Source: WTHC01 sp965218725
GTDB taxonomy: Archaea; Thermoproteota; Nitrososphaeria; Nitrososphaerales; Nitrosopumilaceae
DNA: 64,000 nt
Reading direction: 5' to 3'
NCBI GenBank assembly: GCA_965218725.1
Contig: CBDCLO010000002.1
Span: 248,001 to 312,000, forward strand
How positions within the stretch are numbered: the first letter of the stretch is position 1; each line of letters starts with the position of its first letter. A program made the translations under genes and the position numbers. The notes below the pieces were generated by a model, which was not told where the DNA came from, did no database searches, and was given only the letters and a program-made list of their open reading frames with translations. This document shows positions 27,054 to 35,790 of this stretch, one piece after another.

Positions 27054-27431
27054 ATGAAACAAAATATAACCAATAATTATAAAAAAACAGCTAAAAATTG
27101 TATGATGTGTAGTACATTATCAAAGGAGCTTAGACATAAATATAAAAGAAGAAGTATAAGAATACGAGTTGGGGATATTATTAAAATAATGAGAGGAGAG
27201 TATAAAGGCGTGGATGGTAAAGTATCAAAAGTATTGTTAAAAAAATATAGTATTTTCATAGAGGGAGTAAAGAGAGAGAAGAGCAAAGGAGAGAAGATTG
27301 ATGTGCATATACATCCATCTGATGTCATGGTAACAAATGTCAATATGCATGATAAATATAGGAAGCATAAATTAGAAAATGAACAAAAAAATAAAGCAGA
27401 TTATAAAAATAAACAACAGATAAAAAATTGA
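27054..27431 (+). CDS. rpl24: 50S ribosomal protein uL24
   Basis: A 125-residue uL24 with the KOW motif IRVGDIIKIMRGEYKGVDGKV (about residues 37-57). The N-terminal SKELRHKYKRRSIRIR is a typical archaeal signature. The C-terminus is a lysine/asparagine-rich tail. It overlaps rps4e by 4 bp (TTGA). Confidence 0.94.
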   Translation: MKQNITNNYKKTAKNCMMCSTLSKELRHKYKRRSIRIRVGDIIKIMRGEYKGVDGKVSKVLLKKYSIFIEGVKREKSKGEKIDVHIHPSDVMVTNVNMHDKYRKHKLENEQKNKADYKNKQQIKN

Positions 27432-28144
27432 CACGTATATCAGGCAGTAAAAAACTAAAACGACAAATGGCACCAATGTTTTGGGGTATTAAGAGAAAGC
27501 TTAATAGATTTGTAGTAACTGTTGACCCTGGACCACATCCTAAAAACTATTCTATACCATTGGCTGTATTTCTTAGAGATAAACTACAAGTAGTATTTAC
27601 ATTACGAGAAGCAAAATCAATAATATATAACAGAATGGTGACAGTCGATGGCACTATACGTAGATCAATTCATCATGGAATAGGACTAATGGATGTTATT
27701 CAATTACAGAATGTACTTGATATATATCGTTTGGTACCACAAAATGGAAAAGTATTAACACCAATAAAAGTAATTGAAAACGAGAAATCAAAAAAAATAA
27801 TTAAAGTAACAAGTAAAACTACAGTAAAAGGAGGAAAAACTCAGGTAGGATTTCACGATGGAAGGACCATGCTGGTTGAGCAAAATATAAGTGTAGGAGA
27901 CTCATGTCTGATAAGTATACCTGAACAAAAAATATTGAAGATTATCAAATTAGAGAATGAATGTCAAGCATTAATAATAAAAGGTATGAATTCTGGTAAA
28001 ATAGGAACTATAAAAGATATTAAAAAAGGCACATTTCTTTTACCAAGACGTGTATTAATAATTATAGATAAACAACAAATAGAGATTCCATTAAATATTA
28101 TTATGGTAGTAGGAAAAAAAAATCCAATGTTAAATCTAAGGTAA
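27428..28144 (+). CDS. rps4e: 30S ribosomal protein eS4
   Basis: A 238-residue eS4, present in archaea and eukaryotes but not bacteria. RISGSKKLKRQMAPMFWGIKRK at the N-terminus and an S4-type RNA-binding part (REAKSIIYNRMVTVDGTIR) are clear. The central IKVIENEKS and terminal KOW-like MNSGKIGTIKDIKKGTF complete the set. The start is TTG 27428. Confidence 0.94.
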   Translation: MTRISGSKKLKRQMAPMFWGIKRKLNRFVVTVDPGPHPKNYSIPLAVFLRDKLQVVFTLREAKSIIYNRMVTVDGTIRRSIHHGIGLMDVIQLQNVLDIYRLVPQNGKVLTPIKVIENEKSKKIIKVTSKTTVKGGKTQVGFHDGRTMLVEQNISVGDSCLISIPEQKILKIIKLENECQALIIKGMNSGKIGTIKDIKKGTFLLPRRVLIIIDKQQIEIPLNIIMVVGKKNPMLNLR

Positions 28145-28148
28145 AGTT

Positions 28149-28658
28149 ATGTCAGAAAGTAATATAATGAAAAATATTTCTCTTAATAAGGTGGTGCTTA
28201 ATATAGGAATAGGTAAATCAGGAAATGTTTTGGAATCAGCTAAGAAAGCATTGGATCAAATTACAAAAAAAAAATCATGCATGAGAAATGCTAAATCTAC
28301 TCAACGTGAGTGGGGAACAAGAAAAGGTGAACCGATAGCAACATCAATAACTGTTAGGGGAGACGATGCAAAACAATTACTAAAACGAATACTAATTGCT
28401 AAAAAAAACCAAATCAAAAATAGATCATTTGATGAATTTGGAAATGTATCATTCGGCATTTTGGAGCATATAGATATTCCAGAAGTTAAATATGATCCAA
28501 ATATAGGTATTTTTGGAATGAATGTTTCTATATCATTAGCTAGAGCTGGATTCAATATTAAATTAAAATACAAAAGAAAAATAGGTATGTCACACAGAAT
28601 TACAACATCAGAAGCAAAAAAATTTATGATAAGAGAGTTTGGAGTAGAATTGTATTGA
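28149..28658 (+). CDS. rpl5: 50S ribosomal protein uL5
   Basis: A 169-residue uL5 that binds 5S rRNA. It is identified by KVVLNIGIGKSG, STQREWGTRKGEPIATSITVRG and FGNVSFGILEHIDIPEVKYDP. The gene contains an in-frame A10 run (28265-28274), the same length as the run at the purK frameshift. It overlaps rps14 by 4 bp. Confidence 0.95.
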   Translation: MSESNIMKNISLNKVVLNIGIGKSGNVLESAKKALDQITKKKSCMRNAKSTQREWGTRKGEPIATSITVRGDDAKQLLKRILIAKKNQIKNRSFDEFGNVSFGILEHIDIPEVKYDPNIGIFGMNVSISLARAGFNIKLKYKRKIGMSHRITTSEAKKFMIREFGVELY

Positions 28659-28834
28659 CAAAAAATAGAACATATGAATTTACTGGTAGGAAAAAACATA
28701 ATTTTGGAAGAGGATCACGATGGTGTAAACGATGTGGAGACTATACAGCCGTTATTCAAAAATATAATTTATATATTTGTAGAAGATGTTTTAGGGAAGT
28801 AGCCTTATCATTAGGATTTAAAAAAAATATGTGA
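28655..28834 (+). CDS. rps14: 30S ribosomal protein uS14 (zinc-binding form)
   Basis: A 59-residue protein from TTG 28655 (overlapping the uL5 stop) to TGA 28832-28834. It reads FTGRKKHNFGRGSRWCKRCGDY and ICRRCFREVALSLGF; C24-x2-C27 and C42-x2-C45 form the zinc site of short uS14. Its length and position between rpl5 and rps8 are as in other archaea. Confidence 0.95.
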   Translation: MTKNRTYEFTGRKKHNFGRGSRWCKRCGDYTAVIQKYNLYICRRCFREVALSLGFKKNM

Positions 28835-28840
28835 TTTACG

Positions 28841-29233
28841 ATGCCGTCAACAAATGTTCTAGCAAATTTATTTGTAACATTATATAATTCAGAGATTAGA
28901 AGGAAAAGTAATTGTATTGTATTACCAACTTCAAAGTTAGCTATAGAAGTTTTAAAAACACTTCAAAAATATGAATATGTAGGAGAATTCGAGCATATAG
29001 ATGATAAAAGAGGTGGTAAATTTAGGATCCATCTGTTAGCTAAAATTACCAAATGTGGTGCTATCTCACCTAGGTTTAAAGTAAGAAAAAATGAATATTT
29101 TCAGTGGGAACAAATGTATTTGCCAGCATACTACAAAGGAATTTTATTAGTCACTACTAGCTGTGGTGTAATGTCACATCGTGATGCATTAAATAAAGGT
29201 ATAGGAGGATTTTTGATAGGTTATGTCTATTAA
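28841..29233 (+). CDS. rps8: 30S ribosomal protein uS8
   Basis: A 130-residue uS8, a central organiser of 16S rRNA helix 21. NVLANLFVTLYNSEIRRKSNC at the start and the C-terminal TTSCGVMSHRDALNKGIGGFLIGYVY are diagnostic. Start is ATG 28841, 6 bp after rps14; it overlaps rpl6 by 11 bp. Confidence 0.96.
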   Translation: MPSTNVLANLFVTLYNSEIRRKSNCIVLPTSKLAIEVLKTLQKYEYVGEFEHIDDKRGGKFRIHLLAKITKCGAISPRFKVRKNEYFQWEQMYLPAYYKGILLVTTSCGVMSHRDALNKGIGGFLIGYVY

Positions 29234-29771
29234 ACAAAAAAATTTTGTAGATGAGATTTTTATAAATAACAATATAAGTATTGTTAAAAATAATAGTAAC
29301 TTGCATGTTACTGGCCCGTTGGGAAGCGTATCTAGGAATTTTAGGAATATACCTATCACATTACATTTAAACAAAACAAAGTTACACATTAAAACACATG
29401 GTGGTAAAAAAACTGATTATGCTATTTTGCATACAGTAAAGTCACTTATTAAAAATCTTTTTGAAGGAGTGTTATCAGGATATACAATAAAAATGAAAGT
29501 AGTTTATTCTCATTTTCCTATTTCAGTAAAAATAAAAAATAATACAATACATATAGAAAATTTTTTAGGAGAACGTTATCCTCGTATAACAAGAATACAT
29601 GGGAAAACAAACGTTAAGGTAGTTGGTGATGAATTGATATTGACTGGGATATTGTTAACAGATATAACACAAACAGCAGCTGAAATACAGTTAAAAACTA
29701 AAATAAAAAATAAAGATCCACGTGTGTTTTTAGATGGTATATATATATACTCAAAGAAAAAAGGAATATAA
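29223..29771 (+). CDS. rpl6: 50S ribosomal protein uL6
   Basis: A 182-residue uL6 with two similar domains. Recognised by NLHVTGPLGSVSRNF, the LIKNLFEGVLSGYTIKMKVVYSHFPI segment and GDELILTGILLTDITQTAAEIQ. It is the last gene of the cluster in this window; the usual eL32, eL19, uL18 and uS5 genes do not follow. A T8 run at 29832-29839 downstream may stop transcription. Confidence 0.95.
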   Translation: MSIKQKNFVDEIFINNNISIVKNNSNLHVTGPLGSVSRNFRNIPITLHLNKTKLHIKTHGGKKTDYAILHTVKSLIKNLFEGVLSGYTIKMKVVYSHFPISVKIKNNTIHIENFLGERYPRITRIHGKTNVKVVGDELILTGILLTDITQTAAEIQLKTKIKNKDPRVFLDGIYIYSKKKGI

Positions 29772-29831
29772 AAAATAGATTTAATATTATACAATTTTTG
29801 ATAAATATCAACATCTTAATAAATGGAATGA

Positions 29832-29839
29832 TTTTTTTT
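29832..29839 (+). terminator. T-run after the ribosomal cluster
   Basis: Eight T residues on the coding strand, 61 bp after the uL6 stop and 16 bp before tRNA-Asn. Archaeal RNA polymerase terminates at such T stretches, so this may end the ribosomal operon. T-runs are frequent in this AT-rich DNA. Confidence 0.35.
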
Positions 29840-29855
29840 AATTATAGCACTTATT

Positions 29856-29929
29856 GCCGCCCTAGCTCAGCATGGTAGAGCGTCGGACTGTTAATCCGTT
29901 GGTCGCCAGTTCAAGTCTGGTGGGCGGCG
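29856..29929 (+). tRNA. tRNA-Asn (GTT)
   Basis: The acceptor arms GCCGCCC and GGGCGGC pair over seven bases. The D arm (GCTC/GAGC), the anticodon arm TCGGA-CTGTTAA-TCCGT with anticodon GTT, and the T arm GCCAG-TTCAAGT-CTGGT are all intact. The discriminator is G at 29929; CCA is not encoded. No intron is visible. Confidence 0.95.
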
Positions 29930-30190
29930 CAATTATTCTAAATTTAAATTAAAATCTAATTTAAATAAGCATGATTTAATATCCACATTTTATTCTAAGA
30001 AGCTAAACCCATATAACTATAAGCTAATTTTATGAGTGATTTGTAAATTATTGAATTTGCTATTTTTACCGGGGGTTTGATATGTATTCGTAAATTCGAT
30101 ATACAAACATTAAATGATGATGATCTATAGAATAAACATATTACAATAGTTTTCATTACGAGTAAAAGCTAAACCCATATTGATGTTAAA
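29930..30190. other. Intergenic region with a short direct repeat
   Basis: No gene is visible. A 15-bp direct repeat, AAGCTAAACCCATAT, occurs at 30000-30014 and 30166-30180. Between the copies is an unusually GC-rich spot (CCGGGGG near 30070) followed by an imperfect hairpin built on GTTTGATAT and ATATACAAAC. A small non-coding RNA is possible but not supported by a recognisable family. Confidence 0.3.
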
Positions 30191-30439
30191 TTATTTAACA
30201 ATCTTATGAATATATATATCTCTGTATGCAATTTGTTCATTAATAATAAAATTAATCAATAATCCAAAGATTGCTAGTGCAATACCTAGATATAAGCAGT
30301 TTCTTGCTTTGTTTGGATCATCATGTCGTAAAATAAAATATGATATTATACCACCAATCAATCCAAAAAATATTGGTAATAAGTACCACCAATTGCTTCT
30401 TTTATTATAATGCAATTCAATTACATAATATTTTAACAA
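30191..30439 (-). CDS. Small two-helix membrane protein
   Basis: An 82-residue protein with two membrane helices (YLLPIFFGLIGGIISYFIL, about residues 19-37, and CLYLGIALAIFGLLINFII, about 48-66). They are joined by a charged loop HDDPNKARN, a layout I associate with small thaumarchaeal membrane proteins of unknown function. It starts 9 bp downstream of the zinc-ribbon gene on the same strand, so the two are likely co-transcribed. Confidence 0.65.
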   Translation of the reverse strand: MLKYYVIELHYNKRSNWWYLLPIFFGLIGGIISYFILRHDDPNKARNCLYLGIALAIFGLLINFIINEQIAYRDIYIHKIVK

Positions 30440-30448
30440 GATAAATAA

Positions 30449-30703
30449 CTAACGTTTTCCTTTTTTAACGTTTTTTTTCCTAAGCTGTACAATTTCTATT
30501 TCAACTGTTTCTAATGGGTCTTCAACTTGTATTCTTTTTATTGAAAATAGTTTTGGCTTATCAAAATCATCTGTACAATCAGGACATGAATATACTAATG
30601 TCCTATATTCATTAGGAGCTTTTGGATTGGATAACCGTGGATAATAAACTAGTCTTGCGCCACAATCTACACAATATCTGTTAGTTCTTTTTATTCTAAC
30701 CAA
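30449..30703 (-). CDS. Small zinc-ribbon protein, 84 aa
   Basis: Two CxxC pairs, CVDCG (residues 11-14) and CPDC (40-43), flank a beta-rich stretch (ARLVYYPRLSNPKAPNEYRTLVYS), forming a zinc ribbon. The C-terminus is basic (RKKNVKKGKR). It may bind nucleic acid or act in transcription, but the sequence gives no specific role. It follows the winged-helix gene by 32 bp on the same strand. Confidence 0.7.
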   Translation of the reverse strand: MVRIKRTNRYCVDCGARLVYYPRLSNPKAPNEYRTLVYSCPDCTDDFDKPKLFSIKRIQVEDPLETVEIEIVQLRKKNVKKGKR

Positions 30704-30735
30704 CCTTAAACACTAACCATAGATTTTATATAAAT

Positions 30736-31284
30736 TTAATTAGATTTTCTAAATTCGAATTTAGAAATAGTATTTTTAGAACTAGAATTTTCAAATATAT
30801 TAGTTAAAGCTAAGTTAAGTAATTCCATTAAAATAAATTTTGTATAATTACTATCTATATGACTTAAGTCAATATTATTATACAACTTATGTTTTAATAT
30901 AATTTTTAACAAATTTTTTAATTTCTCAGTTAATATATTAATTATATCATAGTAATTAGTAATAATATTAGCAGGAACACTAAAATCTAATAAGCAAGTA
31001 GTTGAACGATAAAATTTTATTACTGTACCACGACTTTCTTTGATTTTTGCTATTTCAATAAACTTAGAATCTTTAAGAATATCTATATGATGACGTATAG
31101 TTGGTAATGATTTTTTAAATCCGAAATTAGTTAGTTTACTAAAAATTTGGTCAGTAGATAACTCGTCATGATAAAGTATTTGTATAATTTTTGTTCTTAT
31201 TGGATCTTTAATTGCATTAGCCTGACAAGTAGTGATGCTAAAAGTCTTATTGATTTTTACATTTTTTTTTATTATATGAATCAT
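30736..31284 (-). CDS. Winged-helix transcription regulator (ArsR-like)
   Basis: A 182-residue DNA-binding protein. Residues ~20-90 form a winged helix of the ArsR type: ANAIKDPIRTKIIQILYHDELSTDQIFSKL, then SLPTIRHHIDILKDSKFIEIAKIKESRGTVIKFYRST (recognition helix TIRHHIDILKDSKFI, wing KESRGTVIKFY). The C-terminal half is helical, perhaps for dimerisation or ligand sensing. The upstream region carries four copies of a 16-bp palindrome in 40-bp repeats, a strong candidate for its own operator. Targets and signal are unknown. Confidence 0.78.
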   Translation of the reverse strand: MIHIIKKNVKINKTFSITTCQANAIKDPIRTKIIQILYHDELSTDQIFSKLTNFGFKKSLPTIRHHIDILKDSKFIEIAKIKESRGTVIKFYRSTTCLLDFSVPANIITNYYDIINILTEKLKNLLKIILKHKLYNNIDLSHIDSNYTKFILMELLNLALTNIFENSSSKNTISKFEFRKSN

Positions 31285-31330
31285 GGTTAATAATAGTATT
31301 TTTATATTAAAAATGTTATTATAGTTTTCA

Positions 31331-31480
31331 TAATTTTACTAATAATATATTATTAATAATAATATAATTATAATTTTACTAATAATATATTATTAATAAT
31401 AATATAATTATAATTTTACTAATAATATATTATTAATAATAATATAATTATAATTTTACTAATAATATATTATTAATAAT
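31331..31480. repeat. 40-bp tandem repeat array with a 16-bp palindrome per unit
   Basis: Three full 40-bp units (31341-31380, 31381-31420, 31421-31460) plus a leading 10 bp (31331-31340) and a partial fourth unit (31461-31480) are identical where they overlap. Each carries the perfect palindrome TAATAATATATTATTA, so four palindromes occur with 40-bp spacing (about four helical turns). The array lies between the purC stop and the promoter of the winged-helix gene. It has no spacers and is not a CRISPR. Confidence 0.85.
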
Positions 31481-31491
31481 ATAAAATTAAG

Positions 31492-32313
31492 CTAAAAAAT
31501 ACTATTTGTGATTTTTTCATATGTAGAAATATATCTATTACTTATCTTTTTGATTAATAATGTTGGTAATTTTGGTATTACTAATGAAGTAGAATTATGT
31601 TTAGATAAATCAAATTGTTTTTTATAACCTTTGTAGATAAGCCAATCACGTAATATTTGTTTATCATAAGAATCCTGTAATTTTCCTATCTCATATGTAT
31701 CTTTATTCCATAGTCTATACTCATCTAGACCAATAGAATCACCAAGTATGATGTGATTATTAAGTAAACCAAATTCAAGTTTTAGATCTGCAAGAATAAA
31801 TCCTACAGAATCAACTATCTTTGCCATTTGACTGTAAATATCAATTGATGTTTTTGATAACCAATTAAATTGACTGTTAGTTACTATGTGTTTTTTTATT
31901 GCATCATATTTATTTATAGGTATATCATACCTAGCTTTTAATGCAGGATCAAAAATTGGTTTTTTAAATTTAGTTGCCAATTTTGTAATATCATGTAAAA
32001 TTTTTATTTTATTATTTTTTGATCTATCAACTATGCTGCCATAAAAATATCCACGTACAATGCATTCCATTGGTAGCATTGTCAGTTTTTTAACAATCAT
32101 TTCTTTTTTTGACTTTAATTTTATAAAATGGTTTGATATTGTAATATTTTTAAACCAAAATTCTGATAATTTACATAAAATCTCACCTTTCTTAGGAATA
32201 ACATCATTAAATAAGACATCAAAAGCCGAGATCCTATCACTAAATCTAAATAGTAATCTATTATCACCTAGATCATATATATCTTTTACTTTACCTGATG
32301 TTAAGAAAGTCAA
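31492..32313 (-). CDS. purC: Phosphoribosylaminoimidazole-succinocarboxamide synthase (SAICAR synthase)
   Basis: Ligates aspartate to CAIR with ATP, the step after PurE. The N-terminal GKVKDIYDLGDNRLLFRFSDRISAFDV is the classic SAICAR synthase ATP-binding hairpin, and VRGYFYGS, DLKLEFGL and DSIGLDEYRLW are conserved further on. The length of 273 residues is normal. It is downstream of a small membrane-anchored protein gene on the same strand. Confidence 0.93.
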   Translation of the reverse strand: MTFLTSGKVKDIYDLGDNRLLFRFSDRISAFDVLFNDVIPKKGEILCKLSEFWFKNITISNHFIKLKSKKEMIVKKLTMLPMECIVRGYFYGSIVDRSKNNKIKILHDITKLATKFKKPIFDPALKARYDIPINKYDAIKKHIVTNSQFNWLSKTSIDIYSQMAKIVDSVGFILADLKLEFGLLNNHIILGDSIGLDEYRLWNKDTYEIGKLQDSYDKQILRDWLIYKGYKKQFDLSKHNSTSLVIPKLPTLLIKKISNRYISTYEKITNSIF

Positions 32314-32346
32314 TGTGTTATATGCTGGTTTTATTTAATATTATTT

Positions 32347-32754
32347 TTATGAGCCCATCATCCCTGGTATTTTAGTTGGTGTTCTATAGGTTTTTGTTAC
32401 TGAAATACCTTCATTAATAGTTATTACTATGAATATAGCATCAAGATACGGTGGCGGCGCCACTAAAATTTTCTGTTTAGGTAGAACTATTCCTAGTTTT
32501 TCAATATAATTATTTCCAAAATTAATTCTTATATCAGTTAATTGGTATTTACCAGTATTTTGAATAGATATTCTTGACATAGTAAATAGATCTTGTAGAT
32601 CTTTTAATGGATCAACATGGATAGAATAATCATTAATTGAGATAAATTCAACATACACAAATACAACAATCGCAAGACTTGCCAAGAAAATCCCACACAT
32701 TAATAATTTGTAAACAGCCAATTGATTAATTATAGAACAGTAATTTATAAACAA
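32347..32754 (-). CDS. Membrane-anchored hypothetical protein, 135 aa
   Basis: One N-terminal membrane helix (LLMCGIFLASLAIVVFVYVEFIS, about residues 17-39) is followed by a beta-rich soluble part with ISIQNTGKYQLTDIRINFG, reminiscent of archaeal flagellin/pilin-like or Ig-like surface domains. A C-terminal PGMMGS ends the protein. The frame opens at TTG 32754; ATG 32700 (MCGIFLA) is a reasonable alternative. It lies 23 bp after thrS and probably shares its transcript. Function unknown. Confidence 0.6.
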   Translation of the reverse strand: MFINYCSIINQLAVYKLLMCGIFLASLAIVVFVYVEFISINDYSIHVDPLKDLQDLFTMSRISIQNTGKYQLTDIRINFGNNYIEKLGIVLPKQKILVAPPPYLDAIFIVITINEGISVTKTYRTPTKIPGMMGS

Positions 32755-32777
32755 TGTTTACTTGCTATAAAAGTTAG

Positions 32778-34637
32778 TTAAGTTGCAATGATAGGACGTT
32801 TAGAGATAAGCCTGGTAAAATTAAGTTTTATAAATGGTTTATCATGTACCTGATTTTTTATCATATTTATGAAGTTTATGATTGAAATTTTTTTGATGGA
32901 ATTTGATTTTCGATCTCTAACAAAAAGATTTTGTGAATTAATTTCATTTTCTCCTATTATTAAAATATAATGAATCCATTCAGTTTCTGCTAGCATAACT
33001 TTTTTTTTAGTGTTATGATTTCTATCATCAATATCAACACGTATTTTATTTTTAGTTAGTAACTCTGATAATTCATCACAAAAATCAAGATATTGTGGTT
33101 TTAATGGAATTAATCTTACTTGTGTGGGAGAAAGCCATAATGGAAGGTGCGGCTTCAAGTTTTTTTTTATATTTTTTGCAGCATTTTCAAGTAATGCATA
33201 CATAACACGTTCTATTGCTCCACTAGGTGAATTATGTAAAATTATTGGGTAACTTATAGTATTATCTTCATTAATAAAACTAATATCAAATCTTTTTCCA
33301 TTTTCAATATCTATCTGATCAGTAGATAGGGCTGATGCATTATTCAAATTATCAATATAGTTAAATTCCCATTTAAAAACAAAATAAAAAAATTTTTTTT
33401 CCCATATTTCAATCAATATTGGTTTATTCATTTTTTTTACAAAATAATAAACTAGTTCTTTATTTTTTTCAAAAAAGTCTTTAGTTAATCTTATTATTAA
33501 TTCAAAATCTGAGTCAATTATCCCTAAATTGTTGAGTACGTTTTTGGATAAAATGAATCTTAGTTTTGATTCATCAATAGCTTGTTTCATATCTCTACAA
33601 AATGCATGACAATCTGGCATAGTAAATGCACGTAGTCTTCGTAATCCAACTAGCTCACCTGATTGCTCTCTTCTAAAACTATATCGTGTTAATTCATATA
33701 TTTTAAGTGGTAGTGTTTTATACGATAAACTAAAATCATTTACCATTAAAAATTGACCAAAGCATGCAGCAAATCGTAATATAAGTTGTCTATTATCAGA
33801 GTTAATGTTGTATTGTCTTGCTGGAAATCTATTAAAATAATTTGCTAGACTTGGATTGTGTACATCATACATTATTGGTGTCTCAACTTCTATTCCACCA
33901 TAGTCAATTACTTGTTCAGTTACATATTTTTCTATAAGTGATTTAATAATTTTTCCATTAGGATAAAATCTCATATTACCCGAATCTGATGCTGGCTCAT
34001 AATCTGCAATTGCAAGTTTTTTCATTAATTTAATATGTGATGGTAAAATACTAGATTGGTGTTTTTTAGAAGTTTCATATTTTAAAAATAGTTCAAGCTG
34101 CTTAAATTTTTTAAAATTAAAATTGTTTATATCTTGCATTTTTTTATCAGGTGTGATGACATACCATTTTGAGGTTAACTTTGGTTCAGTTTTTAATGCA
34201 GTGGATATATCGATTTGATTGTTATTAGTTTTATTATTCTTAATAATTTTAAAACGTTCAGCTAGTGGATGTTTTTTAATTTCTATTTTATATGTTTTAG
34301 TCCAACCAAATGGTGCTCTATGTACATCAAAACCAACCAGATATGATTCAACTTTTTTTATTATATCAAATGCAATTGTTGGTGATGAAAGTGTAGAACT
34401 TAAGTGCAAATAAGGATATAAAAGTATTTTACTACATTCTAGTATTTTTATTGATTTTCTTAGTTCTAATGCTGCATTTTTTGCATCTAGATAATTGTCG
34501 TTTTTTTCAACAGTTATAAATACTACTATAATCTCATCAAAATAACTAGTTTTTGGATGTATGTCTTCGGCCATTGATATTTCTTTTTTGATCGGTGTAT
34601 ATTCAATCTGATTACAGTGCAATTGTAAAATACGCAT
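32778..34637 (-). CDS. thrS: Threonyl-tRNA synthetase, archaeal type
   Basis: Charges tRNA-Thr; class II synthetase. The first ~145 residues (MRILQLHCNQIEY ... PFGWTKTYKIEIKKHPLAE) are the archaeal editing domain, related to D-aminoacyl-tRNA deacylase, which removes mischarged serine. The catalytic core includes RFAACFGQFLM (zinc-cysteine region), motif 2 YSFRREQSGELVGLRRLRAF and the C-terminal anticodon-binding domain from about residue 515. The length of 619 residues is typical. It is divergent from deoxyhypusine synthase. Confidence 0.94.
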   Translation of the reverse strand: MRILQLHCNQIEYTPIKKEISMAEDIHPKTSYFDEIIVVFITVEKNDNYLDAKNAALELRKSIKILECSKILLYPYLHLSSTLSSPTIAFDIIKKVESYLVGFDVHRAPFGWTKTYKIEIKKHPLAERFKIIKNNKTNNNQIDISTALKTEPKLTSKWYVITPDKKMQDINNFNFKKFKQLELFLKYETSKKHQSSILPSHIKLMKKLAIADYEPASDSGNMRFYPNGKIIKSLIEKYVTEQVIDYGGIEVETPIMYDVHNPSLANYFNRFPARQYNINSDNRQLILRFAACFGQFLMVNDFSLSYKTLPLKIYELTRYSFRREQSGELVGLRRLRAFTMPDCHAFCRDMKQAIDESKLRFILSKNVLNNLGIIDSDFELIIRLTKDFFEKNKELVYYFVKKMNKPILIEIWEKKFFYFVFKWEFNYIDNLNNASALSTDQIDIENGKRFDISFINEDNTISYPIILHNSPSGAIERVMYALLENAAKNIKKNLKPHLPLWLSPTQVRLIPLKPQYLDFCDELSELLTKNKIRVDIDDRNHNTKKKVMLAETEWIHYILIIGENEINSQNLFVRDRKSNSIKKISIINFINMIKNQVHDKPFIKLNFTRLISKRPIIAT

Positions 34638-34715
34638 TAATCAGTTGTTATTTAAAATAATATTTAATACTATATTTTTTGGTAAAAACAACGACAAATA
34701 AATATCAATGATAAG

Positions 34716-34737
34716 ATGATGATTTATGGATCATCAT
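34716..34737 (+). other. Hairpin surrounding the dys start codon
   Basis: ATGATGAT (34716-34723) and ATCATCAT (34730-34737) are perfectly complementary and enclose a 6-base loop TTATGG that contains the ATG at 34726. The structure could affect translation start. The right arm also encodes Asp-His-His, so coincidence is possible. Confidence 0.3.
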
Positions 34738-35790
34738 AATTTTAAAGGAAAAGACATAACACATATAAAACTTCATCCGAATATGAACATTCAAGAATTA
34801 GTTGAGATTTATTCTGGTACAGGATTTAATGCGAGACAACTTGGTAATGCAGCTAAACTATACGCAAAAATGATAAACGATGGTGCAACAATTTGTTTGA
34901 CAATATCTGGAGCAATGACACCTGTTGGATTTGGTGGTATTTTTAAATCTCTTATTGAAAGAGGTTTTGTAGATTGGATTATTACTACTGGTTCCAATAT
35001 ATATCATGAAGATCATTTTGCATGGGGGTTACCAATAAAACAAGGCCATCATGAAGTAGATGACATGAAATTATATGAAAAAAACATAGTAAGAATACAT
35101 GATATCTTTGTAAAATTTTATGAGACATTAGAAGCACAAGATCAAATAATTCAAAAAATTTTTCAAGATAGTTTAAGTAAACCTTTTACTACAGCAGAAT
35201 TTTCTAATATGTTAGGAAAAGTAACCAAGACTAGATCTAAATACCCAGAAAAGAGTTTTGTAACAGCTGCATATGACTATGATGTGCCAGTATACATATC
35301 AACTCTCAAAGACTCATCATTAGCATTGAATTTAGCTATGCAACGACTACAAAATAAAACATATAATTTAGACTTTGTAAGAGAAATTATTGAGCAAGGT
35401 GCAATATTGTATAATTCTACAAAATCTGGAATTATAGAGATTGGTGGTGGTGTTCCAAAGAATACTGCACAACAAACTGGTCCATTATTAGATCAAATTT
35501 TACGAAAAGATGTTGGTGGACAAGACTACATTATTCAAATAACTGATGCACGACCAGATACAGGTGGTTTATCTGGTGCAACTTTACAAGAAGGTAAAAG
35601 TTGGGGGAAAGTACGAGATGCACACAAGGATATGATAACAGTATATGCAGACGCAACAATAGCATTTCCAATCATTGCATTATATGTAATAAGTAATCAA
35701 AAAAATAGAACTCACAAAAGACTATACAGGAAATTAAATTCATACTATAATAAACTACGAGATGATTTCTTTAAATCCATCAATAACTGA
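34726..35790 (+). CDS. dys: Deoxyhypusine synthase
   Basis: NAD-dependent transfer of the aminobutyl group of spermidine to a lysine of aIF5A. The 354-residue protein has the conserved TISGAMTPVGFGG, ITTGSNIYHEDHFAWG, GGGVPKN and RPDTGGLSGA segments. The catalytic lysine is K295 in KSWGKVRDAH. ATG 34726 lies inside a small hairpin. The aIF5A gene itself is not in the window. Confidence 0.93.
   Translation: MDHHNFKGKDITHIKLHPNMNIQELVEIYSGTGFNARQLGNAAKLYAKMINDGATICLTISGAMTPVGFGGIFKSLIERGFVDWIITTGSNIYHEDHFAWGLPIKQGHHEVDDMKLYEKNIVRIHDIFVKFYETLEAQDQIIQKIFQDSLSKPFTTAEFSNMLGKVTKTRSKYPEKSFVTAAYDYDVPVYISTLKDSSLALNLAMQRLQNKTYNLDFVREIIEQGAILYNSTKSGIIEIGGGVPKNTAQQTGPLLDQILRKDVGGQDYIIQITDARPDTGGLSGATLQEGKSWGKVRDAHKDMITVYADATIAFPIIALYVISNQKNRTHKRLYRKLNSYYNKLRDDFFKSINN

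Noticed and set aside
30000..30180. Phage or plasmid attachment site beside tRNA-Asn
   Set aside because: The repeat does not match the tRNA 3' end and no integrase or mobile genes follow.
31331..31480. Possible CRISPR array
   Set aside because: The 40-bp units abut one another without unique spacers and no cas genes are near; it is a simple tandem repeat.
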